Below are positions 50,660 through 58,744 of a stretch of 64,000 nucleotides of DNA, in pieces. The notes under the pieces are model-generated. The model was given only the letters and a program-made list of their open reading frames with translations. It was not told the DNA's origin and searched no databases. A program made the position numbers and the translations under genes. Source of the DNA: Actinoallomurus soli (GTDB lineage: Bacteria; Actinomycetota; Actinomycetes; Streptosporangiales; Streptosporangiaceae); the NCBI RefSeq assembly GCF_024055715.1, contig NZ_JAMXMV010000030.1:1-64000 (forward strand). Direction: 5' to 3'. Every line of letters starts with the position of its first letter. Position 1 is the stretch's first letter.

Positions 50660-51487
50660 ATGGAGACACCTGAGGTCGCGCCAGAGATCATCGATTACTA
50701 CACCTCGGCCTACGACGAGGTGTTTCGCCTGTCGTCCGTGGCGCACGGGCGGCTGGAGCTCCTCCGCACCCAGGAGCTGCTTCGACGCCATCTGCCCGCA
50801 GCACCGGCCGCCGTGCTCGACGTGGGAGGCGGTCCTGGGGTCCACGCGCGGTGGCTCGTCTCCCACGGCTATACGGTGCACCTGGTCGATCCGGTCGAAC
50901 GACACCTACAGCAAGCCCTTGCCTCGACCGCGTGTACCGCCGAGCTCGGCGATGCCCGAGCCCTTACGGCCACGGACAGCTCGTACGACACTGTTCTCTT
51001 GCTCGGCCCCCTTTATCACCTGACTGAGCGGACCGACCGCATCCAGGCCCTGCGCGAAGCACGGAGGGTGCTCCGGCCTTCCGGGTTGATGGCGGCTGCA
51101 GCGATCAGCAGGCACGCCGGGCTGCTCGACCTGGCGGCGACCGCTCGTCTGGAACCGGACTCCGCTGACAGCCTGCTTCCCGTGCTCGCATCTGGACGCC
51201 ATGACGGCCGGCTCGGATTCACGACCGCGTACTTCCACACCGCCGACGAGCTCAGGACGGAGGTGATCGACGCCGGGTTCACCGACGTCCGGCTCTACGG
51301 AATCGAAGGACCGGCGTGGCCTACGCTCAAGGGCATCGAGACGCATACCGGCGAGTCGCCGACCGACTCTCCGTTGCTCGAATCGGCCCTCACCGCCGCC
51401 CGTATCGCCGAGTCCGACCCTGCTCTCATCGCCTCCAGCTCCCACATCCTGGCCGTCGGCCGCACACCCGCCGACTCCGGTTCGTGA
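50660..51487 (+). CDS. class I SAM-dependent methyltransferase (275 aa)
   Basis: Motif I is VLDVGGGPGVHARWL (about 54-68), the SAM-binding loop; VHLVDPVERHLQQA is motif II and SYDTVLLLGPLYHLTE is motifs III-IV. The C-terminal half has REARRVLRPSGLMAAAAIS. ATG 50660 has AAGGAT just upstream; a longer start at 50621 overlaps the hairpin repeat. Its wobble positions are less GC-rich than those of its neighbours (for example GCAAGCCCTTGCC). The gene sits between the two copies of a hairpin repeat, so it may have arrived as an insertion. Substrate unknown. Confidence 0.8.
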   Translation: METPEVAPEIIDYYTSAYDEVFRLSSVAHGRLELLRTQELLRRHLPAAPAAVLDVGGGPGVHARWLVSHGYTVHLVDPVERHLQQALASTACTAELGDARALTATDSSYDTVLLLGPLYHLTERTDRIQALREARRVLRPSGLMAAAAISRHAGLLDLAATARLEPDSADSLLPVLASGRHDGRLGFTTAYFHTADELRTEVIDAGFTDVRLYGIEGPAWPTLKGIETHTGESPTDSPLLESALTAARIAESDPALIASSSHILAVGRTPADSGS

Positions 51488-51648
51488 ACCGAAGCACCCG
51501 AGCGGGAGCATGCCCTGGTACGGCGGCACGCCTGGTCCTGACAGGAGTCGGCTCAGCTCTTGTCCGAGACCGGACCATACTCCGAGGCGTCAACCCTGCG
51601 ATGTAGCCGGCGGGCGGATGAGCGGCATGCGGGCAAAGCACAAAATCT

Positions 51649-51730
51649 CCGCCGGGCCCGGCGAGCGCCTTGAACGGCTCACCGGGAGCCGTAGAGCCGT
51701 CCCCGCCGGGAAGACGGGGACGGCTACGGG
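51649..51730. repeat. multi-hairpin repeat, copy 2
   Basis: Near-copy of 50526-50614: palindrome CGCCGGGCCCGGCG (51653-51666), GGCTC-ACCGG-GAGCC (51676-51690), and an 11-bp stem AGCCGTCCCCG/CGGGGACGGCT ending at 51725. It lies 4 bp beyond the stop codon of the minus-strand DUF4232 gene, so it may also end that gene's transcript. Between the methyltransferase stop (51487) and this repeat there is no other gene. Confidence 0.8.
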
Positions 51731-51734
51731 GTGC

Positions 51735-52238
51735 TCAGTCCAGCCAGGGCTTGAGGGCGCCTACCTTGATCTTCTTGGAGCTCGGGGTGTTCGAGGTCCA
51801 GCGGATCGTCTTGAAGGTTCCGGCCTTGGGCGACACCGTGACCCGGACGTACGCCGGGTGGAAGGGGTGCTTGCCGCCCGTCGTGAAGGTCAGATGGAAC
51901 ACCGCCTCTCGCCCGGCACCGACCAGGGCCTGGCCCTTGGCGCCCTGGTAGACGCCGATGACCTTGTGCTTCTTGTTCAGCAGCCGTACGACCGGCCGGC
52001 CGCTGAGCAGGCAGGTCTTCTTGCTCTTCGTGCTGATCGATAGCGGCTGGTCGACCTTTTTGCCCACGACGTAGCCGTGGGCGAACTGGAGGACCAGCTT
52101 GTTCTTGGCGACCGAGCAGGCCGGCGCCTTCGCCGTCGTCGCGGCCTGCGCCGGTGACGCGAGACCGGCTACCGCGATGGCGCCGGCGACGCCGGTCATC
52201 GCGAGCGTGGTGCTGAGCTTCACCTGGGTGACTCTCAC
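51735..52238 (-). CDS. secreted DUF4232-type protein (167 aa)
   Basis: Sec signal peptide (about 1-32: LSTTLAMTGVAGAIAVAGLASPAQA) and a mature domain rich in Lys. ACSVAKNKL and TCLLSGRP supply two Cys that probably form a disulfide; FHLTFTTGG and TSNTPSSKKIKV are further strands. This matches the DUF4232 family of exported actinobacterial proteins of unknown role. ATG 52238 is used. Divergent from moaA; its terminator region overlaps the hairpin repeat. Confidence 0.82.
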   Translation of the reverse strand: MRVTQVKLSTTLAMTGVAGAIAVAGLASPAQAATTAKAPACSVAKNKLVLQFAHGYVVGKKVDQPLSISTKSKKTCLLSGRPVVRLLNKKHKVIGVYQGAKGQALVGAGREAVFHLTFTTGGKHPFHPAYVRVTVSPKAGTFKTIRWTSNTPSSKKIKVGALKPWLD

Positions 52239-52445
52239 TCTCCATCGGATACGGCTCCCGCTGCGCGCGGGAGGGACGGGTGCCCCGTCCAGAGACCATG
52301 ATCATTTAGAGGGGCGGTACGAGGGGCGATTTCGGGATAAGTGATGAGGACGGTTGTCCGGGAGGGCCCGGCGGCGGCCGCGCGTTGTCGGCGCGACGGC
52401 ATAGGCTTGAGTGTCCGTATCGAAAGAGGGGGTTCGTCCTTGTTG

Positions 52446-53429
52446 ATGGACGGGTTCGGCCGGGTGGCCACGGACCTTCGCGTGTCCCTCACCGACCGGT
52501 GCAACCTGCGTTGCACGTATTGCATGCCCCCCGAAGGCCTCGAGTGGCTGCCCAAGCCGGAGCTGCTCACCGACGACGAGGTCGTCCGGCTCGTGCGGGT
52601 GGGCGTCGAGCGCCTCGGCATCACCGAGGTCCGCTACACCGGAGGCGAGCCGCTGCTGCGCCGCGGTCTGGTCGACATCGTCGCCCGCACCACGGCGCTG
52701 CGCCCGCGCCCGCAGGTGTCGCTGACCACGAACGCCATCGGGCTCGTCCGCCTGGCCGAGCCGCTGCGCGAGGCCGGCCTCGACCGGGTGAACGTCTCCC
52801 TCGACACCCTTGACCGCGACACCTTCGTACGCCTGTCGCACCGGGACCGGCTGGCGGACGTCCTCGCCGGGCTCGCCGCGGCGCAGCGGGCCGGGTTGCG
52901 GCCGGTGAAGGTGAACACCGTGCTGATGCGCGGCGTCAACGACCACGAGGCCGCGGACCTCCTGCGGTTCTGCCTGGAGCACGGGTACGAGCTGCGGTTC
53001 ATCGAGCAGATGCCGCTCGACGCCCAGCACGGCTGGCGGCGGGAGGACATGGTGACCGCCGACGAGATCCTCGACCGGCTCGCGCCGGAGTTCACGCTCG
53101 TGCCGGACGACACGGCCGTACGCGGCAGCGCGCCGGCCGAGACGTTCGTCGTCGACGGCGGCCCCGCGCGGGTCGGCGTCATCGGTTCGGTCACCCGGCC
53201 GTTCTGCGGAGCGTGCGACCGCGTCCGGCTGACCGCGGACGGCCAGATCCGCAACTGCCTGTTCGCCCGGGAGGAGTCCGACCTGCGCGCCGCCCTGCGG
53301 TCCGGCGCCTCGGACGACGACCTCGCCGAGCGCTGGACGGCCGCGGTGGCGGCCAAGCGCGCCGGTCACGGCATCGACGACGTCGGCTTCCTGCAGCCCG
53401 CGCGCCCGATGTCCGCGATCGGCGGGTAG
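52446..53429 (+). CDS. moaA: MoaA, GTP 3',8-cyclase (327 aa)
   Basis: First enzyme of molybdenum cofactor synthesis, a radical-SAM GTP cyclase with two [4Fe-4S] clusters. N-terminal C19-x3-C23-x2-C26 (DRCNLRCTYCMPP) binds the SAM cluster. C-terminal CGACDRVRLTADGQIRNCLF binds the second cluster with three Cys, and the last residues are GG. ATG 52446 is used; in-frame TTG at 52440 is better spaced from AGAGGGGG and may be the true start. Followed after 10 bp by the DUF3467-mobA set, so this is a cofactor operon serving the formate dehydrogenase. Confidence 0.95.
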   Translation: MDGFGRVATDLRVSLTDRCNLRCTYCMPPEGLEWLPKPELLTDDEVVRLVRVGVERLGITEVRYTGGEPLLRRGLVDIVARTTALRPRPQVSLTTNAIGLVRLAEPLREAGLDRVNVSLDTLDRDTFVRLSHRDRLADVLAGLAAAQRAGLRPVKVNTVLMRGVNDHEAADLLRFCLEHGYELRFIEQMPLDAQHGWRREDMVTADEILDRLAPEFTLVPDDTAVRGSAPAETFVVDGGPARVGVIGSVTRPFCGACDRVRLTADGQIRNCLFAREESDLRAALRSGASDDDLAERWTAAVAAKRAGHGIDDVGFLQPARPMSAIGG

Positions 53430-53439
53430 AAAGGGACGC

Positions 53440-53751
53440 GTGACCGAGCAGCCGCAGGAACACCGGGTCGAGATAACCGTGCCGCCCGAGCACGAGGTGG
53501 GGGCGTACGCCGGGTTCGCGTCGGTGTGGCGCACTCAGGACTCGTTCGTCATTGACTTCTCCACGGCGGTGCGCCCGCCGGAGGTGATGCGGGACGACGA
53601 GAGCGGCGCCTCGTACGTCCACGTCCCCGCGCAGGTGGTGTCCCGGGTGCGGATTCCGCCGAGCCAGGTCTGGGAGCTGATGAAGTCCCTCGAGCAGAAT
53701 CTCAGCGCGTACGAGCGGGAGAGCGGCAAGAGCGCGCATGACGAGGGATGA
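53440..53751 (+). CDS. DUF3467-like protein (103 aa)
   Basis: Starts at GTG 53440, 10 bp after moaA. The sequence (YAGFASVWRTQDSFVIDFSTAVRPP, then RVRIPPSQVWELMKSLEQNLSAYE) matches the DUF3467 type: a beta-rich N-terminal half and a helical C-terminus. Function unknown. It overlaps mobA by 14 nt, which suggests a role near cofactor assembly, but this is context only. Confidence 0.75.
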   Translation: MTEQPQEHRVEITVPPEHEVGAYAGFASVWRTQDSFVIDFSTAVRPPEVMRDDESGASYVHVPAQVVSRVRIPPSQVWELMKSLEQNLSAYERESGKSAHDEG

Positions 53752-54322
53752 CGCGTACGACGCCGTGATCCTCGCGGGCGGGGCCGCGTCACGGTTGCGC
53801 GGCGCCGACAAGCCCGGCCTGCTCGTCGGCGGGCGGACGCTGGTGGAGCGCGTCGGCGCGGCCGTGGCGGACGCGCGGCGGATCGTGCTCGTCGGGCCGA
53901 GCCGCCCCGAGCTGCCCGCCGCGATCAGCGTCCGTGAGGACCCGCCGGGAGGCGGGCCGGTGCCCGCCCTCCGCGCCGGTCTGGCGCGGGTCGAGGAGCC
54001 CTGGGTGGCCGTACTCGCCGCCGACCTGCCGTTCCTCACCGCGGACGACGTGGCGGCTCTGCACCGACGCGCCCGCGGCCGGGACGGGGCGGTGTACGTC
54101 GACGGCGAAGGCCGGTCCCAGTGGCTGACCGGCATGTGGCGGACCGCGGCCCTGCGCACCGCTCTGGCCGGATATCCCGGTGCGTCGCTGCGGGGGCTGA
54201 TGACGCCGCTCGATCCGGTCCGCGTACGGGCCGCCGAACGCCGCCGGCCCGCGTGGTACGACTGTGACACGGAGGACGACGTCGCGCAGGCGTCCCGGCT
54301 GATCGAGGAGAACAATGCTTGA
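53738..54322 (+). CDS. mobA: MobA, molybdenum cofactor guanylyltransferase (194 aa)
   Basis: Attaches GMP from GTP to molybdopterin to give the MGD form that formate dehydrogenases use. The nucleotidyltransferase start AVILAGGAASRLRGADKPGLLVGGRTLVERV (about 8-38) has the LAGG..R..G.DK motif. AVLAADLPFLTADDV carries the metal-binding Asp. ATG 53738 overlaps the DUF3467 gene; the end overlaps the DUF6457 gene by 8 nt. It is the direct partner of the bis-MGD enzyme encoded by fdhA in this window. Confidence 0.92.
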   Translation: MTRDDAYDAVILAGGAASRLRGADKPGLLVGGRTLVERVGAAVADARRIVLVGPSRPELPAAISVREDPPGGGPVPALRAGLARVEEPWVAVLAADLPFLTADDVAALHRRARGRDGAVYVDGEGRSQWLTGMWRTAALRTALAGYPGASLRGLMTPLDPVRVRAAERRRPAWYDCDTEDDVAQASRLIEENNA

Positions 54323-54560
54323 CGAGTGGCTCGACACGGCATGCGCCGAACTCGGCATCGACCGCGCGGAGGTCGACCGTGATCTGGTCCTCGACCTGGC
54401 CCGCGACGTCGCGCACGGCGTGGCCCGGCCCGCCGCTCCTCTCACGGCCTACCTGCTCGGCCTGGCCGTGGGCCGCGGCGAGCCCGCGCGGGACGCTGCG
54501 GCCCGCGTCACCGCGCTCGCGAACGAGTGGCCCGCACGCCGTGAGGCCCGGCCCTCGTAG
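54315..54560 (+). CDS. DUF6457 protein (81 aa)
   Basis: A short, acidic, helical protein (LDEWLDTACAELGIDRAEVDRDLVLDLARDVAHGVARPAAPLTAYLLGLAVGRG) matching the DUF6457 proteins found beside mobA in actinobacteria. It begins inside the end of mobA (8 nt). Function unknown; probably expressed with the cofactor genes. It ends 2 bp from the convergent DUF1275 gene. Confidence 0.8.
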   Translation: MLDEWLDTACAELGIDRAEVDRDLVLDLARDVAHGVARPAAPLTAYLLGLAVGRGEPARDAAARVTALANEWPARREARPS

Positions 54561-54562
54561 CC

Positions 54563-55372
54563 TCATGACCGCCGGGGCCGGGGAACGCCCCGGCCCGCGG
54601 CCATGGCCGCCACGGCCGTGAGGGCGGCGGCCAGGGGCAGCGCCGGGGCGATCGGGCGCAGCCAGGCGAGCAGGGCCGCCTCCAGGGCCGCACCGCTCAA
54701 CGCGGCCGCGAGCGCCGCGGCGCGCCGTCGCATGACGTGCGGTGCTCCGGTGGTGGCCGTCTCGGTCATGAGCGCGGTCAGCGTTCCGGTGAGGTAGGTG
54801 GTCGCGGCTCCGCTCACGGCCAGGGCGTTGACCGCCGTGCCCTGAACGCCCATCGCCACGGCGGCCACGGCGATCAACGCGACCTGCGGGCCGGTGCCGG
54901 GACGGCCCGCCGCGGCGAGCCAGCCGGCGAGCACGGCGGTCTGCGCCGTGGGCACGGCGGCCAGCGCCGTGATCACCCGGCCCGGCCATGGCCCGGAGCC
55001 CGCGGGCGACGTGTCCCGCAGCCACCGGGCGGCGCCGAGCACTCCGGCCGCGTACGCCGCCAGAGAGACCGCGGAGCGTACGACGCCGCCCGCGTCGGCG
55101 TGCACGACGGCGACGCCGAGCAGCACGAGGTTGCCGGTCATGACGCTGGTGAACACCGCGCCGAGCGCCACGAAACTGAACGCGTCAGCAGCCCCCGAGC
55201 CCAGCGCGAGCAGGATGACGGCCGCCGTGACGGCCCCCGCCCGTGGCGCGACCGCCGGACGTACCTCCCACCCGGAACGGAGCGGCCGGGCGAACCCCCG
55301 GGCCCGCGCCGGCCATGCGAATCGTCTCCGCGGGCTCACGCAGGTCGTGTTCCCGCCCGCCGTCGTTCCCAT
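54563..55372 (-). CDS. DUF1275 (YoaK-like) membrane protein (269 aa)
   Basis: Six-helix membrane protein: LLALGSGAADAFSFVALGAVFTSVMTGNLVLLGVAV is the YoaK/DUF1275 signature (about 55-90), and QGTAVNALAVSGAATTYLTGTLTALM is its second-half copy. ATG 55372 is used, though its ribosome site is weak. The first 40 residues are a basic, low-complexity N-terminus, and a GTG about 11 codons on could be used instead. Transport function is undefined in this family. Confidence 0.83.
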   Translation of the reverse strand: MGTTAGGNTTCVSPRRRFAWPARARGFARPLRSGWEVRPAVAPRAGAVTAAVILLALGSGAADAFSFVALGAVFTSVMTGNLVLLGVAVVHADAGGVVRSAVSLAAYAAGVLGAARWLRDTSPAGSGPWPGRVITALAAVPTAQTAVLAGWLAAAGRPGTGPQVALIAVAAVAMGVQGTAVNALAVSGAATTYLTGTLTALMTETATTGAPHVMRRRAAALAAALSGAALEAALLAWLRPIAPALPLAAALTAVAAMAAGRGVPRPRRS

Positions 55373-55419
55373 CCCGGTGTGTGGCCGTGCAGGTGCGTGG
55401 CCGTGCAGGCTGCCGCCGG

Positions 55420-55626
55420 CTAAGGCAGATCGTCGACCGGGATCATGTCGCGGAGGAAGCCGCGTCGTGCCAGGAACGTGCTCAGATGCTCCTTGTGGTC
55501 GTCGCAGGCCAGCCAGACCTTGCGCCGTTCGGCATCGTGGATCTTCGGGTTGTTCCAGCGCAGTGCCCACCGGGCGTCGGCCCGGCAGCCCTTGGCGGAG
55601 CACTGGAGGGGTTCGGCAGCGGTCAC
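55420..55626 (-). CDS. small Cys/His actinobacterial protein (68 aa)
   Basis: Cys/His pattern: QCSAKGCRADARWALRWNNPKIH, then RRKVWLACDDHKEHL and a C-terminal FLARRGFLRDMIPV. The spacing C-x4-C..C-x2-H suggests a zinc site. The family is widespread in actinobacteria; function unknown. It lies 47 bp upstream of the DUF1275 start on the same strand. Confidence 0.75.
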   Translation of the reverse strand: MTAAEPLQCSAKGCRADARWALRWNNPKIHDAERRKVWLACDDHKEHLSTFLARRGFLRDMIPVDDLP

Positions 55627-55841
55627 CTCCCCAGTCTGGCCGATCCGCGAACCGGGCGCGCCCCGGCCGGACCGGTGCGGACTGCCGCGCAGCTCACGCC
55701 ATTCACCCTGACTGTGGGTATTCGTAGTGATTTGTTTGGGCTGTGGGCGTCCGGGTACGCGGGGCGCAACGGTTGAGCAGACAGCCGATCCCGCGCGGGC
55801 GGGGCTGTCGCTCGCCCGGGGTCGGCGGATGAGGAGGCAAC

Positions 55842-56426
55842 GTGCCGTCCGATCGTGGGTCCCGGGACGTCATCGACGTGCTCACCGGAGATCACCGTCG
55901 CGTGAAGGAGATGTTCGTCCGCGTCATCGCGCTCCCTCCCGGAGACAGACGACGCCGCTATGTCGTGGCGAGCGTGATCACCGAGCTCATGCGCCACGCC
56001 GAGGCGGAGGAGAAGTACCTCTACCCGGCGGTCCGGGCTCACGTGCCGGACGGAGACCGGCTCGCCGCGGAGAAGATCGCGGACCATGCCCTGACCCGGC
56101 AGACGATCAACGAGCTGGACGGGCTCGACCCCTCGGACGCGCGGTTCGACGAGGTGTTCCGCCGCCTCATCGGGGCCACCCGGGAACACCTCGCGGACGA
56201 GGAGACGAACCTCTTCCCGCGGCTGGCCGGCGCCTGCGACACCGACACGCTTCACGACCTCGGTACCAAGGTCGAGCGGGCCAGGCGGGCGACGCCCGTG
56301 TGGCCGTCCGTCGAGCCGGCCGACGTTCCGCCGCTCGGCGGCTGGTACGGGCCCGGGCCGGTCGACCACCGGGGCCCGGGGCTGGACGGCCGGCCGGCGA
56401 CCGGCTCCGGACCCCGTACGTGGTGA
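55842..56426 (+). CDS. hemerythrin-domain (HHE) protein (194 aa)
   Basis: HHE cation-binding protein that binds a di-iron site and senses or stores oxygen, iron or reactive species. The His/Glu ligands are in DVLTGDHRRVKEMF (first), LMRHAEAEEKYLYPAV (HxxxE) and IADHALTRQ, then ATREHLADEETNLFP (HxxxE). A ~50-residue disordered tail (PGPVDHRGPGLDGRPATG) follows the domain. GTG 55842 has GAGGAGG 5 nt upstream. Convergent with the Mrp operon. Confidence 0.87.
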   Translation: MPSDRGSRDVIDVLTGDHRRVKEMFVRVIALPPGDRRRRYVVASVITELMRHAEAEEKYLYPAVRAHVPDGDRLAAEKIADHALTRQTINELDGLDPSDARFDEVFRRLIGATREHLADEETNLFPRLAGACDTDTLHDLGTKVERARRATPVWPSVEPADVPPLGGWYGPGPVDHRGPGLDGRPATGSGPRTW

Positions 56427-56500
56427 ACGGCCTTCGAGCCGCCCAAGCCGTGAGCGGGCTCCGGCACTCTGACGCGGTGAACGAGCCCTTAGGCGGTGCA

Positions 56501-56515
56501 GGGGCTCTGAGCCCC
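56501..56515. terminator. short palindrome at the end of mrpD
   Basis: GGGGCTC-T-GAGCCCC abuts the mrpD stop (56516) on its 3' side. A weaker pairing with GAGCCC at 56483-56488 is also possible. It is short for a terminator but well placed between convergent genes. Confidence 0.4.
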
Positions 56516-58267
56516 TTACGCGGTGAACAGGAGCAGCCCGAACAGCGCCACTCCCGCGGTGAGCCACGCGGCGTACTCCCCGACATGCCCGGAGTGCGCC
56601 GCCCGCAGGCGATCGATCACGGGCCGCAGGATGCGCGGCACCGGCTGGTGTAGGCCCAGCACGGCGACCACCGCCGCCAGGACCACCCCGGCCGCCCCGC
56701 CGACGAGGCCGGCCGCCGTCCACGGATGGAGCGGCGCTGACGCCGCGTGCCAGGCGCCGCCGGACAGCACCGCCGACACGTACCCGTCGTGGTCGACGAA
56801 GAGCCCCGCCGCGTGCGAGACGCCGTGGAGGAGTCCGGGGATGAGGCCCAGCAGCACGGCGCCGCCCGCGAGGATGACGCCCGGCGTGAGCATGGTCCAG
56901 GGCAGGCGCGACATCCTCGGCCCGGTCTCGCTGTCCTCGTGCTCGGCCGTCCCGCCGCCGGACGGGCCCACCCCCCGGAAGACGCGGAGCCAGACCCGCA
57001 GCACCGCGCCCGCCGTCAGCGCGGACGCCACCACGCCGACCGGCGCGGCCCACCACCAGCCGGCGCGCTGGGCGGCCTCGTCCATGACGGCCTTGCCGGC
57101 CCACAGCCCCGAGGGCGGCACCCCTGCCAGGCCCAGCCCGCCGACCAGGAAGACGGCACCGGACGCCCGCAACCGGAGGCCGCGGCCGTGCAACTCACGT
57201 TCGTCGAGGGTCTCGAACCGGTTGAGCAGCGTCCCCGCCGCGATGAACAGCGCGGACTTCACGCCCGCGTGCCCGAGCAGGTAGTACGCGGCACCGGCGA
57301 GGGAGTCATGGTCGAGCGCCGCGACGCCGAGCAGGATGACGCCGACGTGGCTGACGGTCGAGTAGGCCAGCAGGCGCTTGACGTGCCGCTGCAGGACGCA
57401 CATGACCCCGCCCAGCAGGGCGGTGACGACGCCGAGGAAGGCCAGGGCGGGACGGGCTCCGGGGACGGCTCCCGCGAAGGTCGCCCAGTACGTCCGCGCG
57501 ATCGCGTAGACGCCCAGTTCCACCATGACGCCCGAGAAGAGCACGCACACCGGTGTGGGGGCGACCGCGTGCGCGTCCGCCAGCCAGAAGTGGAAGGGCG
57601 CCGTCGCCGCCTTGACCAGGAAACCGGTGCAGACCAGCGCGAACGCGACGGTCACCAGGCGATGGTCCTGACCGGGGAGCCGCGCACCCATGGCCGCGAA
57701 GTTCAGCTGCCCGGTCCGGGCGTACAGCAGCCCGATCCCCATCAGCGTGACGTACGCGCCGAGCGAGTTGATCACGCCGAAGTTCAGCGCGCCGTGCACC
57801 GTCCGCGGCTCCTCGGCCTTGTAGCCGGTCAGGACGTAGGCGATCACGCTCATCAGCTCGAAGAACACGAAGGCGTCGAACAGGTCGCCGGTGAGCACGA
57901 ACGCGCACATCGCGGCGGTGAACAGGAGCATGAGCGCGTGGTAGATCGCCTGCACCTCGACCAGGTACCGCCAGGAGAACACCAGGGCCGCGAGCGTCAG
58001 AACGGCGACGAGGAGAGCGAGACCCGCCGACATCGGGTCGGCGACGAGGGGGATCCCGACGCTCACGCCGCCGCGCGGCGGCCATCCCCCGAGCCACGTC
58101 ACGACCGGGTGCCGGAGCGCGGTCGCCAGCACGATGCCGAGCAGCACCGTCACGGCGAGGATCGTTCCGGTCGCGACCGCGTCGACGACCGGGCGCGGCA
58201 GCCGGCGGCCTCCCGCGGCGAGCATGATCGCGATCAGGACGGGCGCCGCGATCGCGGCCTGGACCAT
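56516..58267 (-). CDS. mrpD: Mrp-type antiporter subunit D / NuoN-like proton pump subunit (583 aa)
   Basis: Polytopic protein of about 14 helices homologous to complex I antiporter subunits. Seen: LFDAFVFFELMSVIAYVLTGYKAEE with the key Glu; KAATAPFHFWLADAHAVAPTPVCVLFSGVMVELGVYA with the conserved Lys region; and LLAYSTVSHVG. Starts at ATG 58267, overlapping the mrpC stop (TGATG). It is the last and largest gene of the operon and the only NuoL/M/N-like subunit here. It would exchange Na+ (or K+) for H+. Confidence 0.92.
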   Translation of the reverse strand: MVQAAIAAPVLIAIMLAAGGRRLPRPVVDAVATGTILAVTVLLGIVLATALRHPVVTWLGGWPPRGGVSVGIPLVADPMSAGLALLVAVLTLAALVFSWRYLVEVQAIYHALMLLFTAAMCAFVLTGDLFDAFVFFELMSVIAYVLTGYKAEEPRTVHGALNFGVINSLGAYVTLMGIGLLYARTGQLNFAAMGARLPGQDHRLVTVAFALVCTGFLVKAATAPFHFWLADAHAVAPTPVCVLFSGVMVELGVYAIARTYWATFAGAVPGARPALAFLGVVTALLGGVMCVLQRHVKRLLAYSTVSHVGVILLGVAALDHDSLAGAAYYLLGHAGVKSALFIAAGTLLNRFETLDERELHGRGLRLRASGAVFLVGGLGLAGVPPSGLWAGKAVMDEAAQRAGWWWAAPVGVVASALTAGAVLRVWLRVFRGVGPSGGGTAEHEDSETGPRMSRLPWTMLTPGVILAGGAVLLGLIPGLLHGVSHAAGLFVDHDGYVSAVLSGGAWHAASAPLHPWTAAGLVGGAAGVVLAAVVAVLGLHQPVPRILRPVIDRLRAAHSGHVGEYAAWLTAGVALFGLLLFTA

Positions 58268-58608
58268 CACTCCAGCGGCCGGAGCTCGTCCGGATCGATG
58301 GTCCCGCGCCGCTTCGCGACCTGGACGGCCAGCGCGAGCAGCAGGGCCGTCGCCGTCGCGTTCACCACGATGTCGGTCAGCGTCATCGCCTGCACGACGG
58401 GGTCGACGACCTTTCCGGTGGGCTTGATGTCGGAGAACACCGGCGCGGTTCCGCCCTTGCGGTAACCGATGGCCAGCAGCAGGACGTACGTCGCCGACTG
58501 CGTCACCGACAGGCACACGACGACATGCACGAGGTTCCGGCTCGTGACCATGCCGAAGATCCCGGCGAGCAGGATCCACCCGGCGGCGAGATACGGCAGG
58601 TGGCTCAT
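58267..58608 (-). CDS. mrpC: Mrp-type antiporter subunit C / NuoK-like (113 aa)
   Basis: Three-helix subunit homologous to NuoK: LPYLAAGWILLAGIFGMVTSRNLVHVVVCLSVTQSATYVLLLAIGYRKG, with PVVQAMTLTDIVVNATATALLLALAV as the third helix. ATG 58608 is preceded by AAGGAGG and overlaps the stop of an upstream micro-ORF (ATGA). It also ends on the mrpD start, so translation is probably coupled along the operon. Confidence 0.92.
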   Translation of the reverse strand: MSHLPYLAAGWILLAGIFGMVTSRNLVHVVVCLSVTQSATYVLLLAIGYRKGGTAPVFSDIKPTGKVVDPVVQAMTLTDIVVNATATALLLALAVQVAKRRGTIDPDELRPLE

Positions 58609-58738
58609 GCGTCCTCCTTCGTCGGAGGAGTGACCAGAGGCGCTGTGCTCATGATTCGCTCGCGGCGCTCGCTCATGCGTCCTCCTTCGTCGGAGGAGTG
58701 ACCAGAGGCGCTGTGCTCATGATTCGCTCGCGGCGCTC
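58603..58738. repeat. two perfect 68-bp tandem copies between mrpB and mrpC
   Basis: The segment 58603-58670 is repeated without change at 58671-58738; a 13-base partial third copy (GCTCATGAGTCCT) overlaps the end of mrpB. Each copy carries a ribosome site and a start codon on the minus strand, so the duplication created two micro-ORFs annotated separately. Confidence 0.95.
58605..58676 (-). CDS. micro-ORF 2 of a tandem pair (23 aa)
   Basis: ATG 58676 to TGA 58605, 24 codons. It begins MSERRERIM and ends PPTKEDA. AAGGAGG near its end sets up the mrpC start, and its TGA overlaps that ATG (ATGA). Identical to micro-ORF 1. Its hydrophilic peptide has no membrane segment, so it is more likely a translation-coupling device than a working subunit. 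Confidence 0.5.
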   Translation of the reverse strand: MSERRERIMSTAPLVTPPTKEDA

Positions 58739-58744
58739 GCTCAT
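58673..58744 (-). CDS. micro-ORF 1 of a tandem pair (23 aa)
   Basis: ATG 58744 to TGA 58673. Its ATG overlaps the mrpB stop (ATGA), and GGAGG in the last codons of mrpB provides its ribosome site. It encodes the same 23 residues as micro-ORF 2 and ends on that frame's ATG. It therefore forms a link mrpB, ORF 1, ORF 2, mrpC with a 4-nt overlap at every joint. Confidence 0.5.
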   Translation of the reverse strand: MSERRERIMSTAPLVTPPTKEDA

